Shown: piece after piece, positions 1 through 5,405 of the stretch
How the letters are laid out: every line of letters starts with the position of its first letter
How positions within the stretch are numbered: the stretch's first letter is position 1
Origin: JACQSU01 sp964359785
Lineage (GTDB): Archaea > Nanobdellota > Nanobdellia > Woesearchaeales > JAGWAF01
DNA length: 9,170 nucleotides
NCBI GenBank assembly: GCA_964359785.1
Contig: CAYHWL010000056.1
Location: forward strand, 1-9,170
Direction of reading: 5' to 3'
The notes under the pieces: model-generated
What the model was told of the DNA's origin: nothing
Database searches by the model: none
The model's input: only the letters and a program-made list of their open reading frames with translations
Made by a program: the position numbers and the translations under genes

Positions 1-307
1 CGCTTGGAGAGGATCTGGCTGTCACCGCGCCAGTACGGTAATCCACCTTGGAAGCTATCGTGCCGCCAGTATGAAGGATGGCTATAGTGGGAAGCCCTTG
101 GATAGGAGACTCTTCCACTATCTTCTGGGCCAATGGATGATAAGGCTCAATGACTTTGATGTCTCTCACTTTTTCCTTAAGAACCGCTTTGTTGTAACCG
201 CTCTCCAGTTTGATAATGACCAGAGTATCTTTTTGAGACGGCATAAGAGTGCCTTTGGTAGTTCCATCCTTGGCAATTACCTCCACTTTGTCTCCTTCAC
301 GCGCCAT
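1..307 (-). CDS. gatD: Glutamyl-tRNA(Gln) amidotransferase subunit D, 5' part (runs off left edge)
   Basis: The N-terminal 102 codons of a leftward gene are visible; the rest lies beyond base 1. Residues 1-60 form a small beta-rich N-terminal domain (MAREGDKVEVIAKDG...). This is followed by the asparaginase-like start IAILHTGGTIASKVDYRTG at about residues 76-92. The TGGT at 80-83 carries the threonine nucleophile region of the asparaginase family, and the segment after it (SKVDYRTG) is typical of archaeal GatD rather than plain asparaginase. GatD, with GatE, converts Glu-tRNA(Gln) to Gln-tRNA(Gln); GatD releases ammonia from glutamine or asparagine. The ATG at 307 was chosen because it gives the family N-terminus and lies about 26 bp from a TATA-like box. 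It is divergent from the small membrane-protein genes starting at 392. The family call is strong; the rest of the protein cannot be checked. Confidence 0.9.
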   Translation of the reverse strand, partial: MAREGDKVEVIAKDGTTKGTLMPSQKDTLVIIKLESGYNKAVLKEKVRDIKVIEPYHPLAQKIVEESPIQGLPTIAILHTGGTIASKVDYRTGAVTARSSPS

Positions 308-328
308 AACCACGAATCGATAACTTGA

Positions 329-336
329 TTAATAAG
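329..336 (-). promoter_or_regulatory. TATA-like box for gatD
   Basis: The minus strand reads TTATTAAT, centred about 25.5 bp before the gatD ATG. This spacing predicts a leaderless or nearly leaderless transcript. The match to the archaeal consensus is moderate. Confidence 0.5.
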
Positions 337-362
337 GATTGCGGTCTGTTGAAAGCATAAGG

Positions 363-370
363 AATAAATA
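363..370 (+). promoter_or_regulatory. TATA-like box for the small membrane-protein pair
   Basis: AATAAATA is centred about 25.5 bp before the ATG at 392, the same geometry as at the other promoters in the window. With the gatD box it makes a compact divergent promoter region. Confidence 0.45.
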
Positions 371-391
371 GACGAGATCCAATCACTCTTG

Positions 392-511
392 ATGACAAAT
401 TTTGAGAGCAACCCGACTATCCGCATGATTTCAGATGTAGTTGGATTCATAGGGATAGCGGCTGCCACGATAGGAATCCTGCTATTGTTGTTCAAATTGA
501 TTTTTGGGTGA
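392..511 (+). CDS. Small single-pass membrane protein, 39 aa
   Basis: I do not recognise this protein. It starts MTNFESNPTIRMISDVVG and continues into a strongly hydrophobic stretch (about residues 16-38) ending KLIFG, so it should be a one-helix membrane protein with a short polar N-terminus. The case for a real gene rests on three things: a TATA-like box about 25 bp before the ATG, a clean hydrophobic helix, and a stop codon that forms part of the Shine-Dalgarno site of the next gene. It is very short, so homology would be hard to detect even if it is conserved. It probably forms a two-gene unit with the gene starting at 516. Confidence 0.5.
   Translation: MTNFESNPTIRMISDVVGFIGIAAATIGILLLLFKLIFG
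506..511 (+). promoter_or_regulatory. Shine-Dalgarno site GGGTGA overlapping the upstream stop
   Basis: GGGTGA contains the archaeal Shine-Dalgarno core GGTGA and includes the TGA stop of the 39-aa gene. It lies 4 nt before a GTG codon at 516. This placement selects GTG 516 over the in-frame TTG at 504 and suggests translational coupling. Confidence 0.55.
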
Positions 512-515
512 AAAA

Positions 516-713
516 GTGTCGCATTTGGACGCTGTACTCAATCTTCTTGCTTTGTTTTTCACTGTATTCTTGATAATGTATGGGCTATTGAAAGGCTATG
601 ACATGATAGAATTGGTGAGCAATCTGTTGTATTTTGCCGTCGTCATCTCGATAAACTTTCGGGCATTACTAAAAGTGATATGGCATAATCCGGAATTTGT
701 CACAAAACTTTAA
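516..713 (+). CDS. Small two-helix membrane protein, 65 aa
   Basis: I do not recognise this protein. It has two hydrophobic segments, about residues 7-27 (LNLLALFFTVFLIMYGLLKG) and 33-55 (a stretch beginning LVSNLLYFAVV), with a short connecting loop and a polar tail ending FVTKL. The topology would put both ends on the same side. The GTG at 516 is preferred to the TTG at 504 because the GGGTGA site is properly spaced only for the GTG. It follows the 39-aa membrane gene by 4 nt, so the two are probably translated from one mRNA and may act together in the membrane. The proS TATA box overlaps its last codons. Confidence 0.6.
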   Translation: MSHLDAVLNLLALFFTVFLIMYGLLKGYDMIELVSNLLYFAVVISINFRALLKVIWHNPEFVTKL

Positions 714-716
714 ATA
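709..716 (+). promoter_or_regulatory. TATA box for proS
   Basis: TTTAAATA is a near-consensus archaeal TATA box centred 26.5 bp before the ATG at 739, predicting transcription from about that ATG. It overlaps the 3' end of the preceding small gene. Confidence 0.75.
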
Positions 717-738
717 TAGTCCATGAAAAAGGTTGACT

Positions 739-2223
739 ATGGAGAAAGCCAAAACCACTAAGAAAGAGACTATTACATCAAAATCTGAAACAAAAGATGT
801 GGGTCTCAGTGTAAAAAAATCAGAGGATTTCTCCGAATGGTATACACAAGTCGTGCTCAAATCAGAACTCGCTGATTATAGCATCGTATCAGGATGCATG
901 GTCATACGGCCGCTTGGAATGGCCATCTGGGACAATATCCGCGGCGCATGCGAACCACGGCTAAAGAAAATGGGCGTGCAGCACACTTACTTCCCACTAT
1001 TTATCCCAGAGTCACTCCTAAAGAAAGAGGCTGCGCATGTCGAAGGGTTCGCGCCGGAAGTAGCATGGGTCACACAAGGAGGCGATTCTCAACTCGCCGA
1101 AAGATATGCGGTGCGCCCAACTTCAGAGGCAATAATGTATGATTCCTATTCAAAATGGATCAGAAGCCATCGTGATTTGCCATTGAAACTAATGCAGTGG
1201 AACAACGTGGTAAGATGGGAATTCAAACATCCTACACTGCTTCTACGAACTCGGGAATTCCTCTGGGTGGAAGGGCACACTGCTTTCGCCACACGCGAGG
1301 AGGCCGATAGGGAAGTGACTGATATTATGAAAATGTGGAAAGACGTCTGTGAAGACACACTCGCTTTGCCTTATCTACACGGCAGAAAGACGGATAGCGA
1401 GAAGTTCGCAGGAGCAGAGTATACCGAATCACTTGAGTTTTTCGTCCCAAACGGACGAGTGGCGCAAGGACCAGACGCCCATAGCGACGGACAAAACTTC
1501 GCAAAAGCATATGACATCAAATTCATCGATAAGAACAATGAAATGACTCACGCATGGCAGAACACCTGGGCAATATCCACAAGGATGGTCGGAGTGCTCG
1601 TAACAGTGCATTCGGATGACAAAGGACTTGTCGTGCCGCCAAAACTGCACCCACTCCATGCGGTCATCGTGCCGATATTCTTCGATGACAGCAAAGAAGC
1701 GGTGCTTGGCGCCTGCCGTAAAATCAAAGAGGAACTTGCAAAGTTTTCCATCGAGATCGATGACCGGGACGGCTATTCCGCAGGCTACAAGTTCAATCAC
1801 TGGGAGCTCCGTGGAGTGCCAATCCGGATCGAAATTGGGCCAAAAGACTTAGCCAAGGAGTCGGGTGTGCTTGTAAGAAGAGACACCGGAGATAAGCAAA
1901 GCGTTCTACTAAAAGATCTTGCGAATGTCATCCCAAAAACACTAGAAGCGATACACAAAAACCTATTTGATAAAGCCAAGAAATTATTGTCTGATAATCT
2001 TGTAATCTGCAAGAATCTAGCTGACATGAAAAGGGCGATATTGAACAAGAAATTACTCCTTATACCCTGGTGCGAGGAAGCATCATGTGAAGCCAGCGCA
2101 AAAGCGGAATGTGAAGGCTCAAGGATGCTAAACCTGCCCATGGCCCAGCCAAAAGAGAAGGCTCCATGCGCCATCTGCGGGAAACCTGGCAAGGTATGGG
2201 TGCATTTCGGGAAGAGCTACTAA
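739..2223 (+). CDS. proS: Prolyl-tRNA synthetase, archaeal/eukaryotic type
   Basis: This class II synthetase joins proline to tRNA(Pro) in the cytosol. The 494-residue length fits the archaeal/eukaryotic type, which lacks the bacterial editing insertion. Visible landmarks are: a Lys/Thr-rich N-terminal extension (about 1-26); the RPTSE motif at 126-130; motif 2 (RWEFKHP at 159-165, RTREF at 170-174); the motif 3 region AWQNTWAISTRMVG; then an anticodon-binding domain beginning near KLHPLHAVIVPI. The C-terminal zinc-like module has cysteines at 445, 450, 477 and 480, with an extra one at 458, and the protein ends in the family signature KSY. ATG 739 was preferred to TTG 733 because the TATA box predicts transcription starting at 739. 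Identity is very secure. Confidence 0.97.
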   Translation: MEKAKTTKKETITSKSETKDVGLSVKKSEDFSEWYTQVVLKSELADYSIVSGCMVIRPLGMAIWDNIRGACEPRLKKMGVQHTYFPLFIPESLLKKEAAHVEGFAPEVAWVTQGGDSQLAERYAVRPTSEAIMYDSYSKWIRSHRDLPLKLMQWNNVVRWEFKHPTLLLRTREFLWVEGHTAFATREEADREVTDIMKMWKDVCEDTLALPYLHGRKTDSEKFAGAEYTESLEFFVPNGRVAQGPDAHSDGQNFAKAYDIKFIDKNNEMTHAWQNTWAISTRMVGVLVTVHSDDKGLVVPPKLHPLHAVIVPIFFDDSKEAVLGACRKIKEELAKFSIEIDDRDGYSAGYKFNHWELRGVPIRIEIGPKDLAKESGVLVRRDTGDKQSVLLKDLANVIPKTLEAIHKNLFDKAKKLLSDNLVICKNLADMKRAILNKKLLLIPWCEEASCEASAKAECEGSRMLNLPMAQPKEKAPCAICGKPGKVWVHFGKSY

Positions 2224-2225
2224 AA

Positions 2226-2233
2226 CCTTAAAA
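2226..2233 (+). promoter_or_regulatory. TATA-like box for tRNA-Arg
   Basis: CCTTAAAA is centred about 31 bp before the mature tRNA 5' end, which gives a leader of a few bases as expected for an RNase P-processed tRNA. A T6 run at 2246-2251 lies just downstream and could end the proS transcript; that is speculative. Confidence 0.5.
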
Positions 2234-2260
2234 GGGAGCGGCTTATTTTTTACTTAACTT

Positions 2261-2332
2261 GGGCCTATAGTCTAGCGGATAGGACACGGGGCTTCGGACC
2301 CCGGAACCTGGGTTCAAATCCCAGTAGGCTCG
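2261..2332 (+). tRNA. tRNA-Arg, anticodon UCG
   Basis: A full cloverleaf folds by hand. The acceptor stem is GGGCCTA with TAGGCTC (one G-U pair), the D stem GTCT with GGAC, the anticodon stem CGGGG with CCCCG, and the T stem CTGGG with CCCAG around loop TTCAAAT. The anticodon loop CTTCGGA puts TCG at 2294-2296, reading CGA arginine codons. The discriminator is G at 2332. CCA is not encoded and there is no intron. The tRNA has its own TATA-like box and follows proS. Confidence 0.95.
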
Positions 2333-2356
2333 GTATATTCAATCGTTGTACATATG

Positions 2357-2364
2357 TTAATAAA
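2357..2364 (+). promoter_or_regulatory. TATA-like box before the orphan gene
   Basis: TTAATAAA is centred 26.5 bp before the ATG at 2387. If used, it excludes the upstream in-frame ATG at 2354, which would lie ahead of the transcript start. Confidence 0.45.
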
Positions 2365-2386
2365 TAACATAGTAATCATGGGATAT

Positions 2387-2842
2387 ATGAAATCATTTGA
2401 GGAATTAAAAACTAAACGGTATAGTCAAGCGTACAAGGCCGATTGTATGAGCCGGCGATATTGGGAGCTTAATGTTATACCTGATGAGCGATTACCTAGT
2501 TATAGTAGGATTGGTGACCATAAAAAAGTTCCTTCCTCATATTTTCATTTCATATGGGACTATTTTGAGGTCTCTTATGAGAGTTTTGAATATGGAATTG
2601 ATGATGCAATGATAGATGGATCTCTTAAGGAGATAATAACACGGCATGTAAGAGATGAGCGCCTCACATGTAATACTTTTTCGGATAGAATCAATACCCT
2701 TTTTCTACAGCGTCGACTCAATCAGGTTGAATTTGAATCGTTAGAAACACTCGTGCCCAAGATGAAGGAGAATGATTTGAAAAGGGCGAAAATGAAATCA
2801 GAATATGAGAAGATTAAAACAAAACAGAGTTTTCAGTACTGA
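2387..2842 (+). CDS. Hypothetical protein, 151 aa, orphan
   Basis: I do not recognise this protein and see no catalytic motif, signal peptide or membrane segment. It is rich in aromatic residues in the middle (SSYFHFIWDYFEVSYESFEYG, about 50-70). It ends in a highly charged, probably helical tail (about 115-146, many Lys and Glu). ATG 2387 was chosen because of the TATA-like box 26 bp upstream; in-frame ATGs at 2378 and 2354 are alternatives. The gene is richer in A and T and uses more ATT, GTT and AAT codons than the ribosomal, ftsZ and spt5 genes nearby, so it may be recently acquired or weakly expressed. It lies directly downstream of the tRNA-Arg gene and upstream of two paralogous orphans. 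Confidence 0.7.
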   Translation: MKSFEELKTKRYSQAYKADCMSRRYWELNVIPDERLPSYSRIGDHKKVPSSYFHFIWDYFEVSYESFEYGIDDAMIDGSLKEIITRHVRDERLTCNTFSDRINTLFLQRRLNQVEFESLETLVPKMKENDLKRAKMKSEYEKIKTKQSFQY

Positions 2843-2886
2843 GGCTTGTATTTGGGAAAGGCAGACTATAGCTACAAAACCATGAA

Positions 2887-2894
2887 TTTTTTAA
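2887..2894 (+). promoter_or_regulatory. TATA box for first paralogue
   Basis: TTTTTAAA is centred about 27.5 bp before the ATG at 2918 and selects it over the in-frame TTG at 2846 and ATG at 2882. Confidence 0.65.
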
Positions 2895-2917
2895 ACAGGG
2901 GGCGTATACAATATACT

Positions 2918-3274
2918 ATGTCAAGAGAAAGACCATATGGAAACTATGTCGGTGTCGATGGAATCAACTACTCGAGAGAGAAACTACCTCCAAAAGTCGA
3001 GTATATCTGTCTCTATGAAATCGAGGAAGATACTTGTGATCATATGTATGGGGGAAGGAAGCCTACTGATTGGAATGAAGAAGTCGTCATCCAACTCAAT
3101 CCTAAAATGAAATTTGCCAAGATCAAAAGAATACTTAATGCACAGAAGGAGCAGTCTGATGCTTGGTATGAACAGAGCGGCCTTGAAGGTGGACCTGATT
3201 TGCGCAGGAAGGTATTCTCTGCACTCGAAGAGATGGTAAAAAAGAGAGAAGTCGAGAAGAGAATCAAACCATAA
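2918..3274 (+). CDS. Hypothetical protein, 118 aa, tandem paralogue 1
   Basis: The family is unknown to me. No signal peptide or membrane helix is visible. From IEED to the C-terminus it aligns without gaps with the next gene's product over 82 residues, 27 of them identical by hand count. Shared positions include IEED, RKxxxWNxE, the QK pair, a conserved Trp, and a C-terminal LEEMVK helix. The conserved Trp/Asn/Glu core and charged terminal helix suggest a small soluble fold. ATG 2918 is favoured by a TATA box at leaderless spacing; a TTG at 2846 would add 24 residues absent from the paralogue. The Cys at about 39 and the SREK segment are not shared with the sister protein. Confidence 0.75.
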   Translation: MSRERPYGNYVGVDGINYSREKLPPKVEYICLYEIEEDTCDHMYGGRKPTDWNEEVVIQLNPKMKFAKIKRILNAQKEQSDAWYEQSGLEGGPDLRRKVFSALEEMVKKREVEKRIKP

Positions 3275-3280
3275 GCCATC

Positions 3281-3288
3281 TTTTTATA
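3281..3288 (+). promoter_or_regulatory. TATA box for second paralogue
   Basis: TTTTTATA is centred 26.5 bp before the ATG at 3311. The paralogue therefore has its own promoter rather than depending on read-through from the first copy. Confidence 0.65.
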
Positions 3289-3310
3289 CTTTCATCAATA
3301 TCTTTTTTCC

Positions 3311-3664
3311 ATGCCCAGATATACATCAGCTATCTATTATGTAACTGCCCATGGAGAAGTACATGAAGGGAAAATTGATGGAACATATATGTTCTCTTGT
3401 CGAATAGAAGAGGATGACGATTCTCAAATATACCCGGTCCGGAAATCAGATGAGTGGAATCGCGAAGCGTTGATAGAAATCAATGCCAATTATAGCTGGG
3501 AATATCTTGCCATGGCAATCAGCCGACAGAAATCAGCAACTAATCCCTGGAACATGCAGACGGCCTATTTAGCCACGAAAGAACTAGGCGGAAAACTTTT
3601 CAAGAAATTAGAGGAGATGGTCAAGCAATACAGAACAACTGATAGGATCCCGCTTGATAAATAG
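3311..3664 (+). CDS. Hypothetical protein, 117 aa, tandem paralogue 2
   Basis: This is the sister of the protein encoded at 2918-3274, with about one third identity in an ungapped alignment from IEED onward. The N-terminal ~30 residues (MPRYTSAIYYVTAHGEVHEG...) differ and look beta-rich, resembling a small strand-turn-strand unit. The conserved block is RKSDEWNREALIEIN, then QK, Trp and FKKLEEMVK. I see no enzyme motif. Having nearly the same length (117 and 118 residues), separate promoters and strong divergence, the two genes look like an old duplication kept for distinct roles. The stop is 2 nt from the stop of the convergent alba gene. Confidence 0.75.
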   Translation: MPRYTSAIYYVTAHGEVHEGKIDGTYMFSCRIEEDDDSQIYPVRKSDEWNREALIEINANYSWEYLAMAISRQKSATNPWNMQTAYLATKELGGKLFKKLEEMVKQYRTTDRIPLDK

Positions 3665-3666
3665 GC

Positions 3667-3945
3667 TCACAGCCTGAACAATTCAACTTCTATCTTTGAA
3701 GCTCTTAGGGTCTTGCCATCAAGGCTTGTGAACTCTTCAGAACCGATCCTCACCTCTCTCACATCCACCTGACCCGCAAGAAACCTATTCTTTGCCACTT
3801 CAGCCACATCCACAGCCTTTCCTATGAACCTGCCTCTGGCCTTGATGACAACTTTTGGAGCCTCTTTTGTGGTGAACTGCATGACAACACCAGTGACATA
3901 ATTCATGAAAGGCTTGTCACCGACGAAGATGAACTCATCTTCCAT
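3667..3945 (-). CDS. albA: DNA/RNA-binding chromatin protein Alba
   Basis: Alba is a dimeric nucleic-acid-binding protein that coats archaeal DNA and also binds RNA. At 92 residues this is a standard single-domain Alba. Family landmarks are IFVGDKPFMNYV (6-17), KVVIKARGR (31-39), KAVDVAEVAKNRFL (43-56) and DVREVRIGSEEF (61-72), followed by the beta-hairpin and closing strand KIEVELF. At the position of the Sulfolobus Lys16-Lys17 pair (GKKP) this protein reads GDKP, so only the second lysine is kept; the first, the well-known acetylation site, is Asp. The ATG is 4 nt after the S17e stop, so the two form an operon. A GTGAT string overlapping that stop may serve as its ribosome-binding site. Confidence 0.95.
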   Translation of the reverse strand: MEDEFIFVGDKPFMNYVTGVVMQFTTKEAPKVVIKARGRFIGKAVDVAEVAKNRFLAGQVDVREVRIGSEEFTSLDGKTLRASKIEVELFRL

Positions 3946-3949
3946 ACAA

Positions 3950-4141
3950 TCACTTCTGGTTCTTGCGCATTAGATGCGTAATATAACCAGTCACGACGTT
4001 GCGCAGCTTCTTAGAAGGGAAATCAGCTAAGGTGCCAACGATCGGCTTATTCTTCTCAAAATCAGTAGTGAGCTTCTCAGAGTGCTGGGCGACTAACCTG
4101 CGCCCGATACGTTTTTGCAAAGTGGTTTTGATTCTTCCCAT
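3950..4141 (-). CDS. rps17e: Ribosomal protein S17e
   Basis: This small-subunit ribosomal protein is shared by archaea and eukaryotes and absent from bacteria. It is 63 residues, the normal archaeal length. Recognisable blocks are MGRIKTTLQKRIGRRLV at the start, TTDFEKNKPIV (about 25-35) and the signature SKKLRNVVTGYITHLM (about 43-58). The start is supported by a TATA box 26.5 bp upstream, with the transcript predicted to begin at the ATG. It is the first gene of a two-gene operon with alba. Confidence 0.93.
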   Translation of the reverse strand: MGRIKTTLQKRIGRRLVAQHSEKLTTDFEKNKPIVGTLADFPSKKLRNVVTGYITHLMRKNQK

Positions 4142-4163
4142 AGGAACCCGAATTCAGAGGGGA

Positions 4164-4171
4164 TTTTTAAA
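4164..4171 (-). promoter_or_regulatory. TATA box for the S17e-alba operon
   Basis: The minus strand reads TTTAAAAA, centred 26.5 bp before the S17e ATG. It predicts a leaderless operon mRNA. Confidence 0.7.
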
Positions 4172-4190
4172 TGTGACGGATTTTTAGGGT

Positions 4191-4745
4191 TTAGTACACA
4201 GCAAGGGTGTCATCGAGCCTCTGTTTTACTAGATCATCGCTGATATGAACCTTCTTTTGCAATAAGACCTTCATAACCGAATAGTCGTGGTTCTGTGCGG
4301 CCATGATAAAAGCGTTGAATGATTCAACATCGGTGTCTATCCTCACCGCATTGGAATAAAGCCTATACTCGATCCTCGTATAAGCCCCGTCGACTAGACG
4401 GATGGTGAAGTACTCCATTTTCCCTGCCATTTGCATCGCTATAAGGATATTAGACTTATCCCGGAAAGCGTCCTGAAGCACCGCATCGCCAAATGCGAAT
4501 CTAAGATCCGTATCGTTGAGCTTTATCTTTGGATGATCAAATCTTCTTGGAGAGTCTATCTTGTCCACACTGGAGTTTGGTTTGCTTGGCCCAACTTGGG
4601 GCTTGGAAAGGTTAAGAGACTCGATCTGAAGCATATTACCTAGTTTTTCCGGCTCACGATGAAGATAGATACTATAAGCGCTGAATACGAGGATGCCAAT
4701 CAGAGCCAAGACCAATACAATATCCAGCCACTCTAGTCTCATCAT
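4191..4745 (-). CDS. Membrane-anchored protein of unknown function, 184 aa
   Basis: I do not recognise the family. One hydrophobic helix (about residues 8-28, LDIVLVLALIGILVFSAYSI) near the N-terminus is followed by HR and a low-complexity linker rich in Ser, Pro, Lys and Asn (about 42-70). A folded domain follows (about 72-184) with alternating strand-like segments (EYFTIRLVDGAYTRIEYRLY). The likely layout is a signal-anchor with the C-terminal domain outside the membrane. It has no Cys in the domain and no lipobox. The first of two adjacent ATGs was chosen because a TATA box lies 26.5 bp from it. It follows cmk by 40 nt but has its own promoter, so functional linkage to cmk is not implied. 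Confidence 0.8.
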   Translation of the reverse strand: MMRLEWLDIVLVLALIGILVFSAYSIYLHREPEKLGNMLQIESLNLSKPQVGPSKPNSSVDKIDSPRRFDHPKIKLNDTDLRFAFGDAVLQDAFRDKSNILIAMQMAGKMEYFTIRLVDGAYTRIEYRLYSNAVRIDTDVESFNAFIMAAQNHDYSVMKVLLQKKVHISDDLVKQRLDDTLAVY

Positions 4746-4767
4746 ATCATGGATATCCTTTCTTGAG

Positions 4768-4775
4768 AATAAAAA
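4768..4775 (-). promoter_or_regulatory. TATA-like box for the membrane-anchored gene
   Basis: The minus strand reads TTTTTATT, centred 26.5 bp before the ATG at 4745, in the short gap after cmk. Confidence 0.55.
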
Positions 4776-4785
4776 GGATGTGGAT

Positions 4786-5352
4786 TTATAATTTCTTTAT
4801 GGCCTTGATAATCGCGTCTACGACTTGGCTAGGGGTCAGAAGCGTCGTGTCCACCACAAGGTCATAGTTCTTGGGATTGGCGACATCGAGGCCGTAATAT
4901 TTTTGATACCGACGATTGTCCGAAGCGACACGCTCCTTTAGCTGGGCCACTTTGTCTCCAATCGTTGCGGCCTTGGGCTCATCTGGCCTGACCGCCCCTT
5001 CCATAATCCTTCTTGCGCCTTCTTCATAGGTGACTGCCAATTTGATCTTGAAAGAATGGGGGATGAAATGATACGAAGTCCTGCCCTCGATCACGAAATT
5101 GTCCTCCTTTTGGCCAAGCTGTCTTTGGTAATCATCGACATCATTGTCAGTCCAAGCCTCGCTTTCGCCAAGCTTGTTGAGTTCGTCGATTGTGAGACCA
5201 CGCTCCAGCGCCATCTTGCCCCTCAAGTCTCCCATCGAGTATTGTTTGAGGCCTAGACGCTTGGCCAAGAGCTTCCTAATGGTAGACTTACCTGATCCGG
5301 GATCTCCACAGATAGAGATTATCATAGCTTCAAGTGCGGAATGCTCTTTCAT
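4786..5352 (-). CDS. cmk: Cytidylate kinase, archaeal type
   Basis: A small P-loop NMP kinase, expected to phosphorylate CMP and dCMP with ATP in the cytosol. Residues 16-24 are the Walker A loop GDPGSGKST. Then come the substrate-binding region (SMGDLRGKMALERGLTIDEL), the FVIEGRTSYHF segment (a strand with conserved EGR), and the C-terminal signature RYQKYYGLD...YDLVVDTTLLTPSQVVDAI. The 188-residue length and this C-terminal block fit the archaeal CMP kinase group rather than bacterial Cmk. ATG 5352 is supported by the shared TATA box; most relatives would begin at the internal Met10 (MIISICG), so a nine-residue-shorter form is possible. A related nucleotide kinase specificity cannot be excluded from sequence alone. 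Confidence 0.8.
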   Translation of the reverse strand: MKEHSALEAMIISICGDPGSGKSTIRKLLAKRLGLKQYSMGDLRGKMALERGLTIDELNKLGESEAWTDNDVDDYQRQLGQKEDNFVIEGRTSYHFIPHSFKIKLAVTYEEGARRIMEGAVRPDEPKAATIGDKVAQLKERVASDNRRYQKYYGLDVANPKNYDLVVDTTLLTPSQVVDAIIKAIKKL

Positions 5353-5375
5353 ATAAAGGTGGCGGTTGACAAAGA

Positions 5376-5383
5376 TTTATAAA
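5376..5383. promoter_or_regulatory. Symmetric TATA box shared by two divergent genes
   Basis: TTTATAAA is its own reverse complement. Its centre is 27.5 bp from the A of the cmk ATG (5352, leftward) and 26.5 bp from the FKBP gene ATG (5406, rightward). No other TATA-like box in the 53-bp gap fits either gene, so one box probably directs both leaderless transcripts. Confidence 0.7.
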
Positions 5384-5405
5384 ATACTATGGATGCCCAG
5401 TGCGC

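Noticed and set aside
277..495. A 72-codon leftward frame upstream of gatD
   Set aside because: It overlaps the gatD start and lies antisense to the 39-aa membrane gene, has no promoter at the usual spacing, and its composition does not look protein-like.
1429..2192. Long leftward frames of 123 and 131 codons inside proS
   Set aside because: They are antisense shadows of a securely identified gene, with cysteine- and histidine-rich nonsense composition and no promoter.
2308..2332. tRNA-Arg 3' end as an integration (att) site
   Set aside because: No second copy of the tRNA 3' end and no integrase gene were found within the window.
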